The notes beneath the pieces were generated by a model. The model saw only the letters and a program-made list of their open reading frames with translations, searched no databases and was not told the origin of the DNA. The position numbers and the translations under genes were made by a program. DNA of 64,000 nt from an uncultured Clostridia bacterium (GTDB lineage Bacteria; Bacillota; Clostridia; Oscillospirales; QAMX01), in NCBI GenBank assembly GCA_944376195.1, contig CALWBW010000004.1, forward strand, positions 1-64,000, in the 5' to 3' direction. Below are positions 1 to 8,705 of this stretch, in pieces; within the stretch, counting starts at the first letter, position 1; each line of letters starts with the position of its first letter.

Positions 1-414
1 GCTACGCGTGGGGAAAATATCACCGTTATCTTTGTCAATAACGCCATTTACGGCATGACCGGCGGACAAATGGCGCCGACAACCTTGCCTGGCCAGGTCA
101 CGCAAACCACACCATATGGCCGTGATCCGCAGATTGCAGGGTATCCTGTACACGTCTGCGAAATGCTTTCCGCACTGGATGGCGTTGCACTCGCACAGCG
201 CGTTGCAGTGGACAGCGTCCCGCATATCCGTGATGCGAAGAAAGCTATTCGCCTGGCGTTTGAAAATCAAATCAACCGCCGCGGTTTCTCCATCGTGGAA
301 GTCATTTCTTCCTGCCCCACAAACTGGGGTATGGAGCCCGTAAAAGCGCTGGAATGGCTCCGCGAGAATATGCTGCCGTACTATCCGCTCGGCGTTTACA
401 AATCCAAGGAATAA
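1..414 (+). CDS. 2-oxoacid:ferredoxin oxidoreductase, beta (TPP-binding) subunit, 3' part
   Basis: The last 137 residues of a thiamine-pyrophosphate subunit of the 2-oxoglutarate/2-oxoisovalerate:ferredoxin oxidoreductase family, which decarboxylates a 2-oxoacid to its acyl-CoA and reduces ferredoxin. The frame is open from base 1, so the start lies outside the window. Visible family features are the NNAIYGMTGGQMAPTT stretch near the TPP site and the EVISSCPTNWG segment. The gene is followed 13 bases later by the gamma subunit, with an AAGGAGG site in between. Which 2-oxoacid is used cannot be read from this fragment. The acyl-CoA synthetase downstream hints at a carboxylic-acid or amino-acid-derived substrate (inference). 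Confidence 0.9.
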   Translation, partial: ATRGENITVIFVNNAIYGMTGGQMAPTTLPGQVTQTTPYGRDPQIAGYPVHVCEMLSALDGVALAQRVAVDSVPHIRDAKKAIRLAFENQINRRGFSIVEVISSCPTNWGMEPVKALEWLRENMLPYYPLGVYKSKE

Positions 415-427
415 GGAGGTCACGGAA

Positions 428-964
428 ATGTCAGTCAATCATCAGATTACCATTGCTGGCTTCGGCGGCCAGGGAATTCAGTTCACGGGAAAGTTCCTGA
501 TTTACGCCGGTATGCAGGCAGGATATGAAGTCACCTGTATTCCTTCCTATGGCCCTGAAATGCGTGGCGGTACCAGCGCCTGTTTTGTCGTGATTTCCGA
601 CGATAAGATCGGTTCCCCGATTTTTTCAAATCCCTCGCTTTTAATTGCCATGAATACCCCGTCTTTTGATAAATACGAAATGAGCACAGAGCCGGGCGGC
701 TATACGTTTGTCGACTCCACGCTTGTCGACCGCAAAGCCGTACGTGACGATGTCACCACCGTTTACGTTCCGGCAACAGGGGTGGCCTCTGAAAACGGCA
801 TTCACAGCCTGGCAAATATGGTCATGGTCGGCAAAATTTTGAAAGAGACCGGCATCTTTACCTATGAATTAATGGAGCAGGTAATGCCGAAGCTTGTCTC
901 TGCAAAGCGTCCGCAGATGATTGAGACAAACTTGAAGGCGATTCGGCTCGGCATGGATTTATAA
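428..964 (+). CDS. 2-oxoacid:ferredoxin oxidoreductase, gamma subunit
   Basis: A 178-residue protein of the pyruvate/ketoisovalerate oxidoreductase gamma family, the CoA-interacting subunit of the multi-subunit enzyme whose beta subunit ends just upstream. The N-terminus has the family signature [14 protein letters not shown] followed by [11 protein letters not shown]. The length is normal for a stand-alone gamma subunit. The ATG follows AAGGAGG at good spacing. A GC-rich hairpin with a T-tract follows the stop, so this is probably the last gene of the oxidoreductase transcript, although the regulator and synthetase downstream may be partly co-expressed by read-through. The natural substrate is unknown. 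Confidence 0.92.
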   Translation: MSVNHQITIAGFGGQGIQFTGKFLIYAGMQAGYEVTCIPSYGPEMRGGTSACFVVISDDKIGSPIFSNPSLLIAMNTPSFDKYEMSTEPGGYTFVDSTLVDRKAVRDDVTTVYVPATGVASENGIHSLANMVMVGKILKETGIFTYELMEQVMPKLVSAKRPQMIETNLKAIRLGMDL

Positions 965-1010
965 TACTCCATTTTTCGGACCATCAGGCAACATTTCAAT
1001 TCTAGCACAA

Positions 1011-1056
1011 CCGCCTGCCGCCGCACATCCGCGCGGCCGGCGGGCGGCTTTCTTTT
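1011..1056 (+). terminator. Rho-independent terminator after the oxidoreductase operon
   Basis: A GC-rich stem (1011-1020 pairs with 1038-1047, one mismatch) is followed by TTTCTTTT. It lies between the gamma subunit and the XRE-cupin regulator. Confidence 0.6.
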
Positions 1057-1101
1057 CATTATGCTTACCTCTACTCGATTCCCAAGAGGAGGGTTTTTAC
1101 T

Positions 1102-1659
1102 ATGGCTACCATTCACAACCTTGAAATTGCGGAGCGTATGCGCGCAATCCGTGAACTTTCCGATTATACCGTTGAGGAATTGGCAAAACGCATGAACATG
1201 AGCGCGGAAGAATACGCCAGCTATGAAACCGGCACAGTAGATATTCCTATCAGCGCGCTCTATGATATGTCAAACACGCTAAACGTCAGCATCACGGAAC
1301 TTTTAACCGGCGAACAGGCCAAGATGCATGTTTTCTCCGTAACACGTGCCGGGAAAGGCGTTGCTGTAGAACGTTCCAGCGCCTATAAGTACCGTGATCT
1401 TGCCCATAATTTTGCCGACCGGCGCGTATCGCCCTTCCTTGTCACCATCGCACCATCCGGCGACGAGGAACCTTATCATTTGAACGTCCATACGGGACAT
1501 GAATACCACTACTGCCTGGAAGGCGCTTTTAAAATTAAAATTGACAACACCGTTTTGGAAATCCATGAGGGAGATTCTCTTTACTTCGATTCTGGCCACC
1601 CGCACGGCATGAAGGCGATTGGGGGAAAACCCGCCAATGTGCTGGTTGTTGTGATATAA
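1102..1659 (+). CDS. XRE-family regulator with C-terminal cupin sensor domain
   Basis: A 185-residue two-domain regulator. Residues about 10-65 form a helix-turn-helix of the XRE type (VEELAKRMNMSAEEYASYE). Residues about 110-185 are a cupin with HTGHEYHYCLEG, the HEGDSLYFDSGHPH loop and a hydrophobic end. This architecture is known for repressors that bind a small ligand in the cupin pocket, such as PuuR and SutR. It sits between the oxidoreductase and an acyl-CoA synthetase, only 18 bases before the latter, so it probably senses the carboxylate or 2-oxoacid those enzymes use (inference). The ATG has GAGGAGGG upstream. Confidence 0.88.
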   Translation: MATIHNLEIAERMRAIRELSDYTVEELAKRMNMSAEEYASYETGTVDIPISALYDMSNTLNVSITELLTGEQAKMHVFSVTRAGKGVAVERSSAYKYRDLAHNFADRRVSPFLVTIAPSGDEEPYHLNVHTGHEYHYCLEGAFKIKIDNTVLEIHEGDSLYFDSGHPHGMKAIGGKPANVLVVVI

Positions 1660-1677
1660 GCTAGGGAGGGAACCAGT

Positions 1678-3345
1678 TTGATCGAACGTTTTTGTAACCG
1701 TGTGGAATTTTCGTCCTATGAGGACTTTAAGCAAAATTTTCAGATTCTTGTCCCGGAGAATTTTAATTTTGCCTTTGATGTGGTCGATGAGTGGGCCCGC
1801 ATCGAACCGAATAAACGTGCACTGGTCTGGTGTGACGATAAGGGCGACGAAAAAATTATGACGTTTGCCGATATCAGCCGGATGAGTGACAAGGCAGCAA
1901 ACGCCTTGCGTACTCTTGGGATCGGGCATGGCGACAGCGTTATGTGTCTGCTAAAACGCCGCTGGGAGTATTGGGTCATTTCCATGGCATTATGTAAACT
2001 TGGTGCCACCATTATCCCGGCTACGCATCAGCTTACAGCAAAAGATATTCGATACCGCATGGAAATGGCAGATGTCCGGATGATTATTGCCGTCGACGAC
2101 GACTATGTCTGCGGATGTATTGACGATGTCTTCCAGGACATTCAGGGAGATCGTATTAAAGCGGTTATTGCCGGTACGCGCGAAGGATATCTGGATTTTT
2201 CCCGCATGATGGAAGAAGCGGACGAGCATTTTGTGCGTCCGACCGGCGAGCAGGCAAGTCATAACGACGATATCATGCTCTGCTACTTTACAAGCGGTAC
2301 CACCGGCATGCCTTCTATGGTCGCACATAATTTTATCTATCCGCTCGGGCATATCCTGACGGCAAAATACTGGCAGGACCTGCGGGAAACAGACCTGCAT
2401 TTGACCGCGGCAGATACCGGCTGGGCAAAAGCCAGTTGGGGAAAACTATACGGCCAATGGCTGTGCGGCGCGGCGGTGTTTGTCTATGATTACGGCACGA
2501 GATTCCATCCCACCGATTTTCTCCGGCTGATTGGCAAATATCATATCACCACGTTCTGTGCACCGCCTACTATTTACCGGTTCTTCATTAAAGAAAACCT
2601 AGAAGAGTACGATCTTTCCTCCCTGCGCGCCTGTTATATCGCAGGAGAGCCCTTGAATCCCGAAGTTTTCAACCGCTGGCGCGATTATACAGGAATTGAA
2701 CTGCGGGAGGGGTTTGGGCAAACGGAAACGCCTGTCATGATCGCGGCGTCTCCGTGGATCAAACCCAAACCCGGTTCTACCGGTAAACCCATGCCTTGGA
2801 TTAATATAAAATTGCTTGACGACAACGAGAATGAATGCGAACCCGGCGATGAAGGGGAAATTTGTGTTCCGATTGCCAACGGCCATCCGGCCGGTTTGTT
2901 TGTCGAGTACCGGGGAAATCCGAAGAAGAACGCGGAAGCGTTCCGCGACGGGTATTATCACACCGGCGATATGGCGTGGATGGACGAAGACGGTTATATT
3001 TGGTTTATTGGACGTAACGACGATGTCATTAAAAGTTCCGGTTACCGGATCGGACCGTTTGAAGTTGAGAGCGCGCTTTTGGAGCATCCCGCTGTCTTGG
3101 AGGCCGCTATTACCGCCGTTCCGGATCCGCAGCGCGGACAAATCGTCAAAGCTACCGTTGTGCTTACAAAAGGCTATACGCCGTCCGATGAACTGGTAAA
3201 GGAATTGCAAAACCACGTTAAGCACGTAACTGCACCTTATAAGTATCCGCGTATTGTCGAATTTGTAGATAAACTTCCGACCACCATTTCCGGTAAAATT
3301 CGGCGAGTGGAAATTCGCAATAAGGACGCGGAGGAGCATGCATGA
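1678..3345 (+). CDS. AMP-binding acyl-CoA synthetase (AMP-forming)
   Basis: A 555-residue member of the adenylate-forming ANL superfamily that activates a carboxylic acid to its acyl-CoA with ATP. The P-loop-like YFTSGTTGMPSMVAHN lies near residue 200. GFGQTET, the TGD hinge region, GRNDDVIKSSGYRIGPFE and the C-terminal TISGKIRR with the catalytic lysine are all present. It resembles the medium-chain/ACSM-like group more than acetyl-CoA synthetase. The TTG start is chosen because AGGGAGGG precedes it at normal spacing and no ATG fits. It overlaps bioY by ATGA. Together with the 2-oxoacid oxidoreductase it suggests interconversion of branched or aryl acids and their CoA esters, but the substrate is not visible. 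Confidence 0.9.
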   Translation: MIERFCNRVEFSSYEDFKQNFQILVPENFNFAFDVVDEWARIEPNKRALVWCDDKGDEKIMTFADISRMSDKAANALRTLGIGHGDSVMCLLKRRWEYWVISMALCKLGATIIPATHQLTAKDIRYRMEMADVRMIIAVDDDYVCGCIDDVFQDIQGDRIKAVIAGTREGYLDFSRMMEEADEHFVRPTGEQASHNDDIMLCYFTSGTTGMPSMVAHNFIYPLGHILTAKYWQDLRETDLHLTAADTGWAKASWGKLYGQWLCGAAVFVYDYGTRFHPTDFLRLIGKYHITTFCAPPTIYRFFIKENLEEYDLSSLRACYIAGEPLNPEVFNRWRDYTGIELREGFGQTETPVMIAASPWIKPKPGSTGKPMPWINIKLLDDNENECEPGDEGEICVPIANGHPAGLFVEYRGNPKKNAEAFRDGYYHTGDMAWMDEDGYIWFIGRNDDVIKSSGYRIGPFEVESALLEHPAVLEAAITAVPDPQRGQIVKATVVLTKGYTPSDELVKELQNHVKHVTAPYKYPRIVEFVDKLPTTISGKIRRVEIRNKDAEEHA

Positions 3346-3887
3346 ATTTTAGGCAAAATCTGAAAAGACTGACCGTAACAGCTATTATGGCTGCGGCTGC
3401 TTGTATTTTGAGTCCCCTTTCCATACCGCTTCCGATCAGCCTGGTACCGATTTCTGCCTGTACATTGGTTTTCTATCTGTTTTCATATTTATTGCGCGCT
3501 AGAGATTGCGTGGTAGCTTGCCTTGTCTATATGTTGCTGGGGATTGCCGGACTTCCTGTTTTTTCCGGATTTCATTCCGGTATTGCGGTATTTGCCGGAC
3601 CGACAGGGGGCTATCTTGTAGGATATCTGTTGGTTTGCCTGATTTGTCCCCTGGTGATCCACCGTTATCCGAATCGCCGTCTTTTCCACATTGGTGGCAT
3701 GGTAGTTGCAACCATTCTCATGTATGCGTTAGGCTCCATCTGGTATCTGCTCTATGCAAAGGTCAGTCTTGGCGCTGTGCTTGCTGCGGCAGTACTTCCC
3801 TTTTTGCCGGGCGATGCTGCAAAGATCATTCTAGCGGTGCTTTTGGGCCCGATTTTGCGCCGCGCGATTTTAAAATCCGAATCATGA
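3342..3887 (+). CDS. bioY: BioY-family substrate-binding membrane protein (biotin transporter S component)
   Basis: A 181-residue hydrophobic protein with about six membrane segments, of the BioY family. These act as the S component of ECF transporters that import biotin. The family region FSGFHSGIAVFAGPTGGYLVGY and the LPFLPGDAAKIILA segment near the C-terminus are present. The ATG overlaps the stop of the acyl-CoA synthetase (ATGA), so the two are translationally coupled. No ECF ATPase or T component is nearby, so it would share the general ECF module encoded elsewhere. Coupling to an acyl-CoA synthetase leaves open a pimelate-like or other ligand. Confidence 0.88.
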   Translation: MNFRQNLKRLTVTAIMAAAACILSPLSIPLPISLVPISACTLVFYLFSYLLRARDCVVACLVYMLLGIAGLPVFSGFHSGIAVFAGPTGGYLVGYLLVCLICPLVIHRYPNRRLFHIGGMVVATILMYALGSIWYLLYAKVSLGAVLAAAVLPFLPGDAAKIILAVLLGPILRRAILKSES

Positions 3888-3892
3888 TGCAT

Positions 3893-3930
3893 ACCGGTTC
3901 TGTTTTTGAAAACAGAACCGGTCGTTTTTT
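3893..3930 (+). terminator. Strong intrinsic terminator after bioY
   Basis: A perfect 14-bp stem (3893-3906 with 3909-3922) is followed by CGTTTTTT. A weaker hairpin with TTTT follows at 3987-4010. Confidence 0.85.
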
Positions 3931-4055
3931 CGCTACGCATCGCGTTTTACCGCTTTTCCCTCTTTGGGATTGCGCCCGAAAAAATGGACCGGCATTGACA
4001 CCGGTCTTTTGTTATGGTACTATTTTTCTAAGATAATTTTCAGGGAGGAATCATC

Positions 4056-4430
4056 ATGAACAAGCTGCCTTTTGATATCAACGAAGTGAAGTGGCAGGAT
4101 TTCGGCGAGGGCATCAAGTCCTGTGTCTGGAAACCCGATGAAAAATGCTGTGTGCAGTATTGGGAAATCCAACCCGGCATCGGCGCCGCACCGCATTCCC
4201 ATGCCGCAGAGCAGATTACGTATGTCCAGACCGGCTACATGAATCTTTACATGGACGGAAAAGTCTATGATCTCGGTCCGGGGTGTTTTGCCCGCATTCC
4301 GTCGAATGTCGAGCATTCTACCAAAAATGTCGGCCAGAGTGTCGTTGTGAATATCGATTTCTTTATTCCGGATCGTGACGATCGTGTAGAAAGCGAGAAA
4401 ATTGCGGATTTGGGGCATCATTGGGAATAA
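4056..4430 (+). CDS. Small single-domain cupin protein
   Basis: A 124-residue single-cupin protein. The metal-site motifs are PHSHAAEQITYVQTG and IPSNVEHS. It resembles the KdgF/pectin-degradation-type cupins, which open uronate rings, but this assignment is tentative. The ATG has AGGGAGGA upstream. It is flanked by terminators on both sides, so it is probably monocistronic. The next gene is a GH30 glycosidase, which fits a role in sugar breakdown (inference). Confidence 0.82.
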   Translation: MNKLPFDINEVKWQDFGEGIKSCVWKPDEKCCVQYWEIQPGIGAAPHSHAAEQITYVQTGYMNLYMDGKVYDLGPGCFARIPSNVEHSTKNVGQSVVVNIDFFIPDRDDRVESEKIADLGHHWE

Positions 4431-4439
4431 TTTTAAAAG

Positions 4440-4466
4440 AAGGACGGCGATTGCCGTCCTTTTGTT
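4440..4466 (+). terminator. Intrinsic terminator after the cupin gene
   Basis: The stem AAGGACGGC/GCCGTCCTT with a GATT loop is followed by TTGTTTT. Confidence 0.8.
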
Positions 4467-4499
4467 TTATACAAAATCAGATGGAAAAGGGGCGATATC

Positions 4500-5795
4500 A
4501 TGTTTTCTATTGAAAGGGGCCAAAAATGTCAGGAAATTGATGGGTTCGGCGTCTGCCTGGCCTTTCATCAGGCGGGTATGCTGCGAAAACATCCCAAGTG
4601 CAAGGAGGTTTTAGATCTGCTCTTTGACACCGCAGGCGCATCCATTTTGCGCAATATTGTCGGCGATGGCGGTGTCTGGGGTGATGAAACCAACGGTCCG
4701 ACGCCAACCATAGAGCCAGAGGAAGGCGTCTGGCAGTTCGAGGGGGACGAAGAGCAGGTCTGGGCGGCACGTGAAGCATTAAAACGCCGCGGTGAAAAAG
4801 TCATGGCGACGGTATGGAGTCCCCCTGCCTGGATGAAAACAAATGCCTGTGTCCACGACGGCGGAGAACTGCGCCGTGACAAGTACCAGGCGTTTGCAGA
4901 TTATCTCTCGCGCTATGTACGCGAATGGCGCGACCGCTTCGGGATTGCACTATGTGCAATCTCCCCGGCAAATGAGCCGGATCTTGTGACAAAGTATTCC
5001 TCCTGCATTTGGAATGGCGAACAGTATCGCGAGTTTGTACGCGACTATCTCGCGCCTACCTTTCAAAAGGACAACGTTACCGCAAAAGTCCTTATGCCGG
5101 AGACAACAAGCTGTGTGGCGCATGTGGAAGAATTCACGGATCTCATTTTTGCCGATCCGGCAGCGACAGCGGCAGTGGATCTCATCGGCCTGCACGGTTA
5201 CGGGCATGATACGGTCATTGCGCCGGTGCGCGGTACGGCAGAGCATGGCAAAAAAGTCTGGCAGACAGAGCTATGCGATATCAACGTCATGGAGGAATGG
5301 CAGCGAGGCGATGGAATTGTCAACGGGATTTTCTGGGCGGAAAATATCGACAACTACCTGACCCGCATGGGCGTCAGCGCGTATATTTATTTCTGGGGCG
5401 CCAGCATCTATCCAAACGGCGGTAATTTGGTCGCAATCAATCTGGAAACCGGAGAAATTTCCGTGCCGAAGCGTCTTTATACATTCGGAAATTTTGCCCG
5501 TTTCGTACGCCCTGGATACCGCCGTCTAATGGTTTACGGCGCGGAAGCAGAGACAAAGCTCACGGCATTCCTGAGTCCAGACGAACAGGAACTGGTCCTT
5601 GTGAGCATTAACCCGCTCGACCGTGAAGCGACGCTCTACGCAAAAGTCGGCGAGACCGCTGATAAAACGGCACGGGGATTCCGCACTTCGGAAACCGAAA
5701 ATCTCGCGGAGCTGGCGCCTGTCGCACTGGAGAAAGGCTGTATCAAGGAAATGCTCCCCCCGCAGAGCGTGACAACCTGGATAATCCAGCTATAA
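4500..5795 (+). CDS. Glycoside hydrolase family 30 enzyme
   Basis: A 431-residue clan GH-A retaining glycosidase of the GH30 type. The likely acid/base is Glu159 in ISPANEP and the likely nucleophile is Glu257 in WQTELCD. The N-terminal IDGFGVCLAFH and the substrate-groove TVWSPPAWMKTN are also typical. The C-terminal third is the side beta-domain associated with GH30. There is no signal peptide, so it acts on imported oligosaccharides. Specificity (glucosylceramide, beta-xylan, beta-1,6-glucan or fucoside types) cannot be read from sequence alone. AAAAGGGGCG precedes the ATG. It is convergent with the FliB-like gene. Confidence 0.88.
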   Translation: MFSIERGQKCQEIDGFGVCLAFHQAGMLRKHPKCKEVLDLLFDTAGASILRNIVGDGGVWGDETNGPTPTIEPEEGVWQFEGDEEQVWAAREALKRRGEKVMATVWSPPAWMKTNACVHDGGELRRDKYQAFADYLSRYVREWRDRFGIALCAISPANEPDLVTKYSSCIWNGEQYREFVRDYLAPTFQKDNVTAKVLMPETTSCVAHVEEFTDLIFADPAATAAVDLIGLHGYGHDTVIAPVRGTAEHGKKVWQTELCDINVMEEWQRGDGIVNGIFWAENIDNYLTRMGVSAYIYFWGASIYPNGGNLVAINLETGEISVPKRLYTFGNFARFVRPGYRRLMVYGAEAETKLTAFLSPDEQELVLVSINPLDREATLYAKVGETADKTARGFRTSETENLAELAPVALEKGCIKEMLPPQSVTTWIIQL

Positions 5796-5830
5796 TTGGC
5801 AAAAATAAACCCTAATCTTTCAATATATCA

Positions 5831-5884
5831 AAACGCCGTATACGGCCGTTGCCTCTTTGGAAAAACGAGCCGCATACGGCGTTT
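5831..5884. terminator. Long bidirectional hairpin between convergent genes
   Basis: The outer arms AAACGCCGTAT (5831-5841) and ATACGGCGTTT (5874-5884) pair perfectly. An inner GGCCGTT/AACGAGCC partial stem extends them. It serves the GH30 gene and the opposite FliB-like gene. Confidence 0.6.
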
Positions 5885-5893
5885 CCTATGATT

Positions 5894-6826
5894 CTATCTT
5901 TCCCACAGAGCGTTATAGAGCGCATCCAAATTTTCTTCTGAATATTCGATTTCTCCGGAATACATACGAAACAGCTCCACCTGATCGTCAAAGGAAAACG
6001 CGCCGTTTTTCGCATAGCACACCGCACCCGCGGCACGCAACAACCGGCAGGATAAAACGGCAAAGGCCGCTTTAGTAGCCAGGTCCCCGTCGTCGAGCGC
6101 TTCCGGCACATGGCGGTATAGGAAATAGGCCAGCATATGCCGGTACTCCATCTGCCGTGCGGCCATGTGGCGCGCAAATCCTGCAACATCAGTCATTGAA
6201 ATATCTGCTATGGCGCGCAATACCGCAGTCCAGCCGTCATCCAAGCGTTCCAGATCCCGGTAAAAGACGGCCCACTCGGAAAGCGTGCGTGCCGGGAGCG
6301 CTGTCTCAGCCAGGCACAGAATCCGTTCTTCCGCCTCTTCTATTTCGCAGGATTGGTCATACGCCGCCGCAATCAACCGTTTGCGCAGCGTATACAGTTC
6401 TCTCGCGCCGTCATCTGAAATCACAGAACCGTCCGGTATCAGGACAGGCGGTGCTTTCCAGGAGAGCATCAGGCGGGCCGCCGCTTCACAGGAAGCACCG
6501 AGTCCGGCCTCCGTCTGCCCCGGCCAAAAATTTCGATAACGCGGATGATCCCGGCAGATCTGGCACAAATACGACTCCCCCAGCGTCAAAATCAGGCTGC
6601 ATAAATTCTCCCCGGTCAGGCAGGGGCAACGCATCTCACCGTCTAAGAGAAAATGGGGTGGATCCCCCGCGATCCAGCTGCGCAGCCGCATGCCCGCCTC
6701 ACCCGGTATGGCGCGATACCGGTCCAGCGTTTCATCGTCGATGTCAATCTCCCAACCGATGCAGCAATTATGGCGGCAAGCGCCCGCGATGCATTGAAAT
6801 TTTTGATAATAATCCGGTACTACCAT
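5894..6826 (-). CDS. FliB-like (flagellin lysine-N-methylase family) cysteine-rich protein
   Basis: A 310-residue member of the YkgJ/FliB family. The N-terminus carries the Cys cluster FQCIAGACRHNCCIGWEIDID, followed by CPCLTGENLCSL and LCQICRDHPR, which probably ligate a metal or Fe-S cluster. FliB methylates flagellin lysines in Salmonella, but clostridial homologues often occur without flagella and their function is unproven. No flagellar gene lies in this window, so flagellin is only one possible target. It lies downstream of a nitroreductase on the same strand. Its Shine-Dalgarno site (GGGATGGGA) is weak. Confidence 0.8.
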   Translation of the reverse strand: MVVPDYYQKFQCIAGACRHNCCIGWEIDIDDETLDRYRAIPGEAGMRLRSWIAGDPPHFLLDGEMRCPCLTGENLCSLILTLGESYLCQICRDHPRYRNFWPGQTEAGLGASCEAAARLMLSWKAPPVLIPDGSVISDDGARELYTLRKRLIAAAYDQSCEIEEAEERILCLAETALPARTLSEWAVFYRDLERLDDGWTAVLRAIADISMTDVAGFARHMAARQMEYRHMLAYFLYRHVPEALDDGDLATKAAFAVLSCRLLRAAGAVCYAKNGAFSFDDQVELFRMYSGEIEYSEENLDALYNALWER

Positions 6827-6872
6827 TTACTTTTTCCCATCCCGTCATCCCGACTGACGATTTCCAAGCAAT

Positions 6873-7436
6873 TTACAAAAGAATCTCGTCCAACGAACGC
6901 TTTGGAACATGCAGCGTGCCGTCCGGCGTCAGATGATATCGATACTGTCCCGCTTCCATCGGGTAAATCTCTGATTTTTGCGCCGGATATCCCAAAGCTA
7001 CCGCCAATGCAGGCGTTATCTGTTCCGGCAAAGCAAGGGCGGATTTTAACCCCGGCTTATCGTGCAGCGCCATCAAACAGACGCCAAGGCCCTTCTCCTG
7101 TGCTGCCAGCGCCATGGTTTGCGCGGCAATTCCCACGTCAATTTCATAGTTTTGCGGACGAATCAACGTGTCCGCAGCAATGATGATATACGCAGTCGGA
7201 CGTTCCTCCGGCGCAGGATCCCCCTCCGGCGCGATGGCAACCGCCCAGCGCAAGTAGGGAAACACCGTATCCACGTCGGCCTTCTCCACAAGCTTATATT
7301 TCAACGGTTGCATATTGGCTGAACACGGGCCTACACGTGCACAGTCAACCAGTTCCCGTAAAACATGCGTCGGAACAGGTTCCTGCGTAAACTTCCGCAC
7401 GGTACGGCGCGCATAAATGGCCTCAATGACATTCAT
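6873..7436 (-). CDS. Nitroreductase-family FMN oxidoreductase
   Basis: A 187-residue nitroreductase-fold protein. The N-terminal IYARRTVRKF, the central PCSANMQPLKYKLV and the C-terminal ALGYPAQ are FMN-binding family features. Such enzymes reduce nitro groups, quinones or flavins with NAD(P)H. The start is placed at the internal ATG at 7436 because AGGAGGTG lies just upstream, whereas the longer frame begins within the phosphotransferase gene without a ribosome-binding site. It follows that gene by about 35 bases and probably shares its transcript. The physiological substrate is unknown. Confidence 0.88.
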   Translation of the reverse strand: MNVIEAIYARRTVRKFTQEPVPTHVLRELVDCARVGPCSANMQPLKYKLVEKADVDTVFPYLRWAVAIAPEGDPAPEERPTAYIIIAADTLIRPQNYEIDVGIAAQTMALAAQEKGLGVCLMALHDKPGLKSALALPEQITPALAVALGYPAQKSEIYPMEAGQYRYHLTPDGTLHVPKRSLDEILL

Positions 7437-7470
7437 CTCTACACCTCCTGAAATCACAAAGTCGATTTCT

Positions 7471-8373
7471 TTATCGACGCTCCCATAACCAATGGGCATC
7501 ATGTATCATTTTTTCGAAAATACTTTCTACACGTTCTGTCGGGCTCCCCTGCAAATACTGATACCAGAACACAAAAGCAGTATGCAGCGAGGAAAGCGTT
7601 ATATCACATCGAACAGACTCAGCATCAATTGACATGCCCATTTCACGAGCAGCAGCGCAGTAACCAGCAATTAATCTTTCTGTATCCAGAAAAACGCCGT
7701 CCGCAGATAGACGACTAAGGAAAAAAGCCAAATCAACGGCCGGTGTGTCAACATGCGCGTTTTGCCAATCGCAGACCCGGAGCATATTGTTTTCATCCAA
7801 CAACAAATTACCGCAGTGAAAATCCCCATGTACCAATCCCAACTCCGTGGGGGTAAACCGTTTCTGAAGCATATTAAAACAATCTGCTACAAACTCGATG
7901 TCAGTTATACAAAATCGGCCTTTGTGTTCCGAAAGCACACGGCGCCATCCATCCAGACAGGCGTCAATCTGTGCCTGTGACAGTATCAACCTGTTTTGCG
8001 CCGGTTTGCCTAAAAAATCCGGTATGGGCAAGCTATGGAGTTCTGCCAGCACACGCAATATATCCGGCAACATCAAACTTGCCTTGCCTCGGTCCAATGC
8101 CCGATAACGCCGCAGTAGTAAGATTACTTCCTCCGATGTGATCTTTTCATATAAAACATCCGGAACCAAGGAAATTTCATGATCTCGGAACCAGAGGTAC
8201 ATCCTTGCTTCGTTTTGATAAGTACGCCAAACCTCCGCATGCATGCCCGTTTTTCGATGCGCATATTTTAAAATCATGTCGTCCCCTACCGTCCAAACGT
8301 CGGCGCCGCTTTTCCCCTCTTTAATTTTTCGACGAGAATACCTCTGTAAAAAAACCAGCACGTCGTCCATCAT
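7471..8373 (-). CDS. Aminoglycoside/choline-kinase-like phosphotransferase (APH family)
   Basis: About 300 residues with the protein-kinase-like APH fold. The Brenner motif LVHGDFHCGNLLLD and the metal-binding VCDWQNAHVDTPAVDLA are intact, so it should be an active small-molecule kinase. Homologues phosphorylate aminoglycosides, choline, homoserine or fructosamines, and nothing here proves antibiotic resistance. The start at 8373 is chosen because GGAGGA sits 9 bases upstream, which places the site itself inside the longer frame. A TTGTCG-17-TATAAT promoter lies upstream on the same strand. Confidence 0.82.
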   Translation of the reverse strand: MMDDVLVFLQRYSRRKIKEGKSGADVWTVGDDMILKYAHRKTGMHAEVWRTYQNEARMYLWFRDHEISLVPDVLYEKITSEEVILLLRRYRALDRGKASLMLPDILRVLAELHSLPIPDFLGKPAQNRLILSQAQIDACLDGWRRVLSEHKGRFCITDIEFVADCFNMLQKRFTPTELGLVHGDFHCGNLLLDENNMLRVCDWQNAHVDTPAVDLAFFLSRLSADGVFLDTERLIAGYCAAAREMGMSIDAESVRCDITLSSLHTAFVFWYQYLQGSPTERVESIFEKMIHDAHWLWERR

Positions 8374-8406
8374 TTGCAGACATCCTCCAGTCATACGAGA
8401 TATTTC

Positions 8407-8435
8407 ATTATAACACGAGATACAAAAAACGACAA
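8407..8435 (-). promoter_or_regulatory. Sigma-A-type promoter for the phosphotransferase gene
   Basis: On the minus strand a TTGTCG (8430-8435) and a perfect TATAAT (8407-8412) are separated by 17 bases. The -10 is preceded by GTGT, an extended -10 context also seen upstream of pepF and the hydrogenase operon. The rest of 8374-8620 holds AT-rich sequence with no gene that I can support. Confidence 0.6.
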
Positions 8436-8620
8436 ATTAAATTGAAAAGCCTCCTGCACCCCTGCTTTCTTCCCTCTGAAAGCGCAATCGTCTATTTCTT
8501 TCCGTATACTTTTTTTATTTAATTTTGGATATTTTGAATTGTTTTTGATAGAAATCCCTTACTATGTGCATACTATACAGGAGACATTATTTAAAAACTA
8601 TGAATTCTTTCCAGAACCCC

Positions 8621-8649
8621 TTGACATTCCAGAAAGAGCGTGCTACAGT
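8621..8649 (+). promoter_or_regulatory. Promoter of the hrcA-grpE-dnaK-dnaJ operon
   Basis: TTGACA (8621-8626) and TACAGT (8644-8649) are separated by 17 bases, just ahead of the CIRCE element, so bound HrcA would overlap the transcription start. Confidence 0.8.
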
Positions 8650-8653
8650 ATAC

Positions 8654-8680
8654 TTAGCACTCAGAGGTATAGAGTGCTAA
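8654..8680 (+). promoter_or_regulatory. CIRCE operator (HrcA-binding inverted repeat)
   Basis: A perfect TTAGCACTC-N9-GAGTGCTAA lies at 8654-8680. This is the canonical CIRCE sequence bound by HrcA, placed between the promoter and hrcA itself. Confidence 0.97.
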
Positions 8681-8705
8681 GTCTTGAAAGGAGCGCGAAA
8701 TCGCA

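Noticed and set aside
1-414. Truncated pseudogene
   Set aside because: The frame is open at the window edge and intact to its stop; the missing start is due to the window boundary.
7471-8373. Antibiotic resistance gene (aminoglycoside phosphotransferase)
   Set aside because: The kinase motifs are of the broad APH/choline kinase family; nothing ties it to aminoglycosides, so resistance is not claimed.
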